From: an uncultured bacterium
Lineage (GTDB): Bacteria; Omnitrophota; Gorgyraeia; Gorgyraeales; Gorgyraeaceae
Length of the DNA: 9,832 nt
Direction: 5' to 3'
NCBI GenBank assembly: GCA_913009675.1
Contig: CAJVXD010000025.1
Coordinates: 1 to 9,832, forward strand
The position numbers and the translations under genes are program-made. Below the pieces are notes generated by a model, which was not told the origin of the DNA, did no database searches, and worked only from the letters and a program-made list of their open reading frames with translations. Position 1 is the first letter of the stretch. The number at the start of each line of letters is the position of its first letter. Below, piece after piece: positions 6,579-9,832 of the stretch.

Positions 6579-6621
6579 AAGAATATCTAATCAGGTTCTC
6601 AGCGCGCTTGGACATTATATT

Positions 6622-7353
6622 ATGGATACAATCTTCTCAAAGCCGGATAGCATGAAAGACGTGCCTACCCATTATTGCCCAGGTTGTGGTCACGGGGTCG
6701 TCCATCGCCTTATCTGTGAGGTTGTAGATGAATTGGGTATAAGAGAAAGTGTCATAGGTATCGCCCCTGTTGGCTGTGCGGTCATAGCCTATGATTACTG
6801 GGATTTTGACGTAACAGAGACGGCACATGGACGCGTGCCGGCGGTTGCTACCGGCATCAAAAGAACACACCCTGAAAATATAGTCTTTGGCTATCAGGGT
6901 GATGGCGACCTGGCGGCAATAGGTACTGCGGAGATAATACACGCGGCGAACAGGAGAGAAAACATAACCATTGTATTTGTCAATAATTCGCTTTATGGCA
7001 TGACAGGCGGTCAGATGGCACCCACCACAATCTTAAAACAAAAGACAGCCACTACGCCTCTCGGCCGGGACCCAAAAAGAGAGGGATTTCCCCTCAAGGT
7101 ATGTGAATTATTGTCTGTCCTGCCAGGGGTTTTTTATGCGGAAAGGGTAGCCCTTTATAATCCGCAAAACGTGTTAAAGGCGAAAAAGGCGATCAGAAAG
7201 GCATTTCAGAACCAGATCGATGGTTCCGGATTTTCTATCGTTGAGGTGCTTTCTCAATGCCCTACTTATTTAGGGCTCTCCCCTAAAGATGCCGTTAAGT
7301 GGGTAGAAGAGGACATGTTGAAAGAGTATCCATTGGGAGTATTTAAAGGGTGA
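6622..7353 (+). CDS. 2-oxoacid:ferredoxin oxidoreductase beta subunit (thiamine diphosphate-binding)
   Basis: The beta subunit binds the diphosphate end of ThDP and a [4Fe-4S] cluster. Its 243 residues show HYCPGCGHG (17-25), PVGCAV (49-54), AHGRVPAVATGIKR (68-81), the Mg/ThDP motif GYQGDGDLAAIGTAE (90-104), NNSLYGMTGGQ (121-131) and, near the end, VLSQCPT. Cys at 19, 22, 52 and in QCPT are the expected cluster ligands. It pairs with the alpha subunit just upstream. The start at 6622 gives the usual short lead before VPTHYCPGCGHG; M11 is a possible alternative. The gene is named VorA or KorB depending on the organism, and in Methanothermobacter, as I recall, beta and gamma are fused in VorA, so I give no symbol. 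It overlaps the gamma gene by four bases. Confidence 0.93.
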   Translation: MDTIFSKPDSMKDVPTHYCPGCGHGVVHRLICEVVDELGIRESVIGIAPVGCAVIAYDYWDFDVTETAHGRVPAVATGIKRTHPENIVFGYQGDGDLAAIGTAEIIHAANRRENITIVFVNNSLYGMTGGQMAPTTILKQKTATTPLGRDPKREGFPLKVCELLSVLPGVFYAERVALYNPQNVLKAKKAIRKAFQNQIDGSGFSIVEVLSQCPTYLGLSPKDAVKWVEEDMLKEYPLGVFKG

Positions 7354-7889
7354 GAGAAGATATTGTTTTTGCTGGATTTGGCGGACAGGGCATCATGTTT
7401 ATGGGAAAGGCCCTGTCTTATGCCGCCATGAAAAAAGGGCTGTTTCTTACATGGATGCCCTCTTATGGCGCAGAGGTAAGAGGGGGTACAGCACATTCAA
7501 TGGTAATCATCTCGGATTCTTTAATTGCATCTCCGGTTGTAAAGGAACCGACTATATGTGCGGCAATGAACAACCCTTCATTCCAAAAGTTTGAGGCCAA
7601 GGTGAAACCAAATGGCCTCTTGATTGTAAATAGATCACTTGTAGAAAGTGAGCCCACAAGGAAAGATATAGACGTCATGGAGATCCCGGCGACTGATATG
7701 GCCTTTAGGTTAGGGGATCCGCGTATTGCTAACATGGTTGTGCTGGGGGCGCTTTTAGCAAAGAAGACTATCCTACCTGTAGAGTCTTTAATAGATTCGA
7801 TGAAGGATATAATCCCGGAAGGCCGGCGAGGTATGCTGTCTATAAATGAAGAGGCAATAAAACAAGGTTACGGATATGGTTCGCGTTAG
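7350..7889 (+). CDS. 2-oxoacid:ferredoxin oxidoreductase gamma subunit
   Basis: This 179-residue protein is the gamma (KorC/PorG-like) domain, with the glycine-rich GFGGQG near the N-terminus (9-14), then WMPSYGAEVRGGTAHS (35-50), NNPSFQKF, and IANMVVLGAL about two thirds along. It completes the four-subunit complex and helps hold the CoA-binding region. The start is GTG at 7350, sharing GTGA with the stop of the beta gene; REDIVFAGFGGQG directly after is the normal N-terminus, and GGGAG (7335-7339) lies about ten bases upstream as a ribosome binding site. No ATG fits as well, since the next in-frame Met falls beyond GFGGQG. Its 3' end overlaps gltX by 14 bases. Confidence 0.92.
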   Translation: MREDIVFAGFGGQGIMFMGKALSYAAMKKGLFLTWMPSYGAEVRGGTAHSMVIISDSLIASPVVKEPTICAAMNNPSFQKFEAKVKPNGLLIVNRSLVESEPTRKDIDVMEIPATDMAFRLGDPRIANMVVLGALLAKKTILPVESLIDSMKDIIPEGRRGMLSINEEAIKQGYGYGSR

Positions 7890-9162
7890 ATTTGCCCCGA
7901 GTCCGACAGGAAATCTGCATATAGGGAGCGCACGCACAGCGCTTTTTAACTGGTTATATGCACGGGCCCAATCGGGCAGGTTTATCTTAAGGGTAGAGGA
8001 TACGGATAAAAATCGCTCAAAAGATGTCTATCTAAAAGAAATCCTCTCTAGTCTGAAGTGGCTTGGCTTAAGCTGGGACGAAGGCCCGTTCTTTCAAAGT
8101 AAGCGTCTCGATATATATCTATCTTACGCGGACAGATTGCTTAAGCAAGGCCTGGCATATAAGGATGGAGAGGCGGTTATTTTTAAGGTTAAGCCCGAGA
8201 AGGTCAAGATATATGATCTTGTGCACGGCGAGATAGAGGTGGATAATAGCATTATAGGTGAGATTGTTTTGATAAAGTCAGACGGAATGCCCGCCTATAA
8301 TTTTGCATGCGTTGTAGATGATATTGAGATGAGGATGTCACATGTTATAAGAGGGGATGACCATATCTCCAATACGAACAAGCAGATTGCGTTATATAAT
8401 GCCCTCGGGGTCAAAGCGCCAAAGTTTGCCCATATCCCATTAATATTAGCGTCTGACAAATCCCGTCTTTCTAAGAGATTTGGTGCGGTAGCTATCTCGG
8501 AATACAGAGAAAAGGGTTATCTCCCGGAGGCGATGCTTAATTATCTGGCGCTTTTAGGATGGGCACCCGGGGATAATAGAGAATTTATGGGGGTAAACGA
8601 GATAATAAAAAGGTTCAGCCTTAAGAGGGTAAATAAACACGGGGCCGAGTTTAACGAGGACAAATTGCGCTGGCTCAACGGTGAGCATATAAGGAAATTA
8701 GATATAACCGCTTTTATTGCTATAGCCTCAAGTTTTGTAGGCGATTCTCATGATCCGGAGTGGTTTAGAAAGTTTTGCAAACTTTATCATGGAAGAGTCA
8801 AGACATTGGTGGACTTCGGAGATGAGCTCAATATATTTACCTCCGAAGAGGTGCATTATAGAAAGGAAGACGTACAAGAGTTTTTGAAAAGAGAAGGGGT
8901 TTTAAGCATGCTGAACTCTGTAAAAAAATCTCTGGAAAAGATAAGTGAATTTACGGCTGAAAATATTGAAACTGATATAAGGGCACTTATAAAGAAGTTG
9001 GGCCTGAAAGGCGGGGATTTGATACACCCCTTGAGGGTGGCTGTTACAGGCAAGAGCGTTTCGGCCGGGATATTTGAGGTCTTGGAGCTTTTAGGGAAAG
9101 AGAAGACGGTTAAAAGGATAGAAAAGGTTGAGTGGATAATCACGGAACCACCGGGAACCTGA
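7876..9162 (+). CDS. gltX: Glutamyl-tRNA synthetase (short form lacking the zinc-binding insert)
   Basis: This class I aminoacyl-tRNA synthetase charges tRNA-Glu, and in many bacteria also tRNA-Gln, with glutamate. It shows RFAPSPTGNLHIGSARTALF (4-24, HIGH motif as HIGS at 15-18), RVEDTDKNRS, YNFACVVDD, HVIRGDDHISNT (156-167), LASDKSRLSKRFGA (191-204, KMSKS-like) and YLPEAMLNYLALLGW. At 428 residues it is 40-60 shorter than most. The gap lies after residue 95, where YKDGEAVIFKV replaces the stretch that usually carries a CxC...CxH zinc site, so no zinc site remains. The C-terminal helical anticodon-binding domain is present. It overlaps the gamma gene by 14 bases. Whether it is discriminating cannot be told here, but a tRNA-Gln gene lies about 475 bases downstream. 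Confidence 0.95.
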   Translation: MVRVRFAPSPTGNLHIGSARTALFNWLYARAQSGRFILRVEDTDKNRSKDVYLKEILSSLKWLGLSWDEGPFFQSKRLDIYLSYADRLLKQGLAYKDGEAVIFKVKPEKVKIYDLVHGEIEVDNSIIGEIVLIKSDGMPAYNFACVVDDIEMRMSHVIRGDDHISNTNKQIALYNALGVKAPKFAHIPLILASDKSRLSKRFGAVAISEYREKGYLPEAMLNYLALLGWAPGDNREFMGVNEIIKRFSLKRVNKHGAEFNEDKLRWLNGEHIRKLDITAFIAIASSFVGDSHDPEWFRKFCKLYHGRVKTLVDFGDELNIFTSEEVHYRKEDVQEFLKREGVLSMLNSVKKSLEKISEFTAENIETDIRALIKKLGLKGGDLIHPLRVAVTGKSVSAGIFEVLELLGKEKTVKRIEKVEWIITEPPGT

Positions 9163-9190
9163 TGCGGGATTACGCGGAATAGCTGCTTAT

Positions 9191-9553
9191 ATGGAAGAGA
9201 AGAGAAGATTTGTACGCATTGACTGGCCTGTAGTAGTGCATTACAAGACGCTTGAAGAGCCCGCTACTCAGGACCAGATTGTAGGCAGTGATATAAGCGA
9301 AGGAGGCCTTTCTTTTACTGTATATGAGAAGCTGCTTAAAGGGACGAACCTCGATATGGAGGTTCAGGTCCCCTTTGATTCGATGCCGATATTTGCAAAG
9401 GCAAGGATTGTGTGGATAAAAAAAACAGGGGAAGAACACGCCAATGTGTTTGAAGTAGGCGTTGAGTTTATAGAGGTGGACCCCGAGGACCAGAAACGCC
9501 TGAAGATGTATATCAAGAATGAAATAAAGCAAAGAAGGCTTACATTAGAATAA
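9191..9553 (+). CDS. PilZ domain protein (putative c-di-GMP binding)
   Basis: This 120-residue protein is a single PilZ domain, a beta-barrel that binds the second messenger cyclic di-GMP. Both ligand motifs are intact: RxxxR as RRFVR (5-9) and (D/N)xSxxG as DISEGG (34-39). They are followed by the usual LDMEVQVPF and ARIVWIKK strands, VGVEFIEV and a C-terminal helix. No partner domain, signal peptide or membrane segment is present, so it probably acts as an adaptor on another protein; the target cannot be inferred. It begins 28 bases after gltX with only a weak GGA upstream and may ride on the same transcript. Its stop codon lies inside a long palindrome. Charged helix and strand content match stand-alone PilZ proteins. 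Confidence 0.88.
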   Translation: MEEKRRFVRIDWPVVVHYKTLEEPATQDQIVGSDISEGGLSFTVYEKLLKGTNLDMEVQVPFDSMPIFAKARIVWIKKTGEEHANVFEVGVEFIEVDPEDQKRLKMYIKNEIKQRRLTLE

Positions 9554-9593
9554 CTTTACACTTTCGTGACACACGCGAAAGTGTAAAGTTATT
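9549..9593. repeat. Long perfect palindrome across the pilZ stop codon
   Basis: Bases 9549-9566 pair perfectly with 9576-9593 (18 bp) around a 9-base loop. The arms contain two 7-base units, ACTTTAC and ACTTTCG on the left and their complements on the right. The stem includes the TAA stop of the PilZ gene. Only three Ts lie at its 3' end and no longer T-run follows, so it is not a textbook terminator on the + strand. It could still be a terminator of unusual form, a 3' mRNA-stability hairpin, or a member of the heptamer hairpin class seen elsewhere in the window. Confidence 0.7.
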
Positions 9594-9637
9594 TAGGTCC
9601 TTTGTTTTGCTCAGGGGCAATGTTTCTTTGAAAAATT

Positions 9638-9711
9638 TGGAGGATCGTCTAATGGTAGGACACGGGTCTCTGGAACCCGGTGTGATGGTTCGAATCCATC
9701 TCCTCCAGCCA
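9638..9711 (+). tRNA. tRNA-Gln (anticodon CUG)
   Basis: A full cloverleaf can be drawn: acceptor stem TGGAGGA (9638-9644) with TCCTCCA (9701-9707), D arm GTC/GAC with a TAATGGTAG loop, anticodon stem CGGGT/ACCCG, loop CTCTGGA with anticodon CTG at 9670-9672 (reads CAG), four-base variable loop, T stem GATGG/CCATC with TTCGAAT loop, discriminator G and encoded CCA (9709-9711). The weak U1-A72 pair and G73 are typical of bacterial tRNA-Gln. It lies downstream of gltX and pilZ; no convincing promoter of its own was found, so it may be processed from a longer transcript. Confidence 0.97.
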
Positions 9712-9746
9712 TATAAATCTCTCTAATTCCAGAAGGAGAGATAAGA

Positions 9747-9827
9747 TTAACCCTGATTGGCAATGCTGATCAGGGTATTTTTTATGTCTTTATGTGTCAA
9801 AGGCTTAGGGAAATATTCTGTATGTCA
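9747..9827 (-). pseudogene. Possible C-terminal remnant of a response-regulator receiver domain
   Basis: On the - strand, codons from 9824 down to the TAA at 9747-9749 encode a 25-residue tail containing EYFPKPLTHKDIKNTL and ending ANQG. This resembles the end of a CheY-like receiver domain: the conserved Lys-Pro pair followed by the last helix. An in-frame TGA (9825-9827) closes the frame upstream, so an intact gene would need a frameshift; otherwise this is a truncated remnant. The closing stop lies in TGTCATTGCG (9823-9832), which resembles the edge of a common intergenic repeat. With only 25 residues, chance cannot be excluded. Confidence 0.35.
9750..9783 (+). terminator. Rho-independent terminator after tRNA-Gln
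   Basis: ACCCTGAT (9750-9757) pairs with ATCAGGGT (9769-9776), and the stem extends by U-G, G-U and G-C pairs to 11 positions with a 5-base loop. One A and then six Ts (9778-9783) follow. It lies about 40 bases after the tRNA and is the best terminator in the window, so it likely ends the tRNA transcript and perhaps the whole operon. It overlaps codons of a possible reverse-strand gene tail. Confidence 0.7.
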
Positions 9828-9832
9828 TTGCG

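Noticed and set aside
9717..9742. Small hairpin ATCTCTC/GAGAGAT between the tRNA and the terminator
   Set aside because: Only 7 bp with a 12-base loop and no following T-run; plausible 3' trailer structure but not separable from chance.
9784..9832. Forward open frame from ATG 9784 to the window end
   Set aside because: It is only 16 codons long, starts within the terminator tail, has no ribosome binding site, and its Cys-rich translation matches nothing I recognise.

Overview
The window looks like a piece of bacterial chromosome with every complete gene on the + strand. Its proteins resemble those of uncultured lineages such as Candidatus Omnitrophota (former OP3). That placement rests on my recollection of protein style and gene order and is low confidence. 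There is no plasmid, phage, IS transposase or CRISPR signal, and no gene-free stretch above about 300 bases. 

Layout. (1) Bases 1-65 hold the last codons of rny (RNase Y), followed by ymdB (146-940), the usual partner of rny. (2) Next come xseA and xseB (exonuclease VII), ispA (short-chain prenyl diphosphate synthase) and dxs (first enzyme of the MEP pathway), a widely conserved cluster covering DNA repair and isoprenoid supply. (3) dxs overlaps a small 2x[4Fe-4S] ferredoxin gene. This opens a four-subunit 2-oxoacid:ferredoxin oxidoreductase (delta, alpha, beta, gamma; VorB-type alpha) spanning 5218-7889. (4) The gamma gene overlaps gltX (glutamyl-tRNA synthetase), followed by a single-domain PilZ gene, a tRNA-Gln(CUG) gene and a rho-independent terminator. 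The last 85 bases may also hold, on the - strand, the tail of a response-regulator gene.

How the genes fit together. The overlaps dxs/ferredoxin (13 nt), beta/gamma (4 nt) and gamma/gltX (14 nt) suggest one long transcript linking isoprenoid precursor synthesis, anaerobic ferredoxin-linked 2-oxoacid oxidation and tRNA charging. The oxidoreductase implies anaerobic, ferredoxin-based metabolism; its reduced ferredoxin could also feed the MEP pathway, whose last two enzymes are Fe-S reductases (inference). GltX next to tRNA-Gln fits the indirect route (Glu-tRNA-Gln, then amidation), but the sequence alone does not prove it.

The most unusual content lies between and inside the genes. Several spacers are filled by hairpins that appear to be built from 7-base units. 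The clearest (5423-5490) takes up the whole spacer before vorB and touches its ATG. Another, between rny and ymdB, has a bulge of exactly one 7-base unit, and a four-unit heptamer run lies inside the vorB coding sequence. Three enzymes also show family-level oddities: GltX lacks the zinc-binding insert, the prenyl synthase lacks the usual segment after its second Asp motif, and Dxs has GDA where most have GDG.
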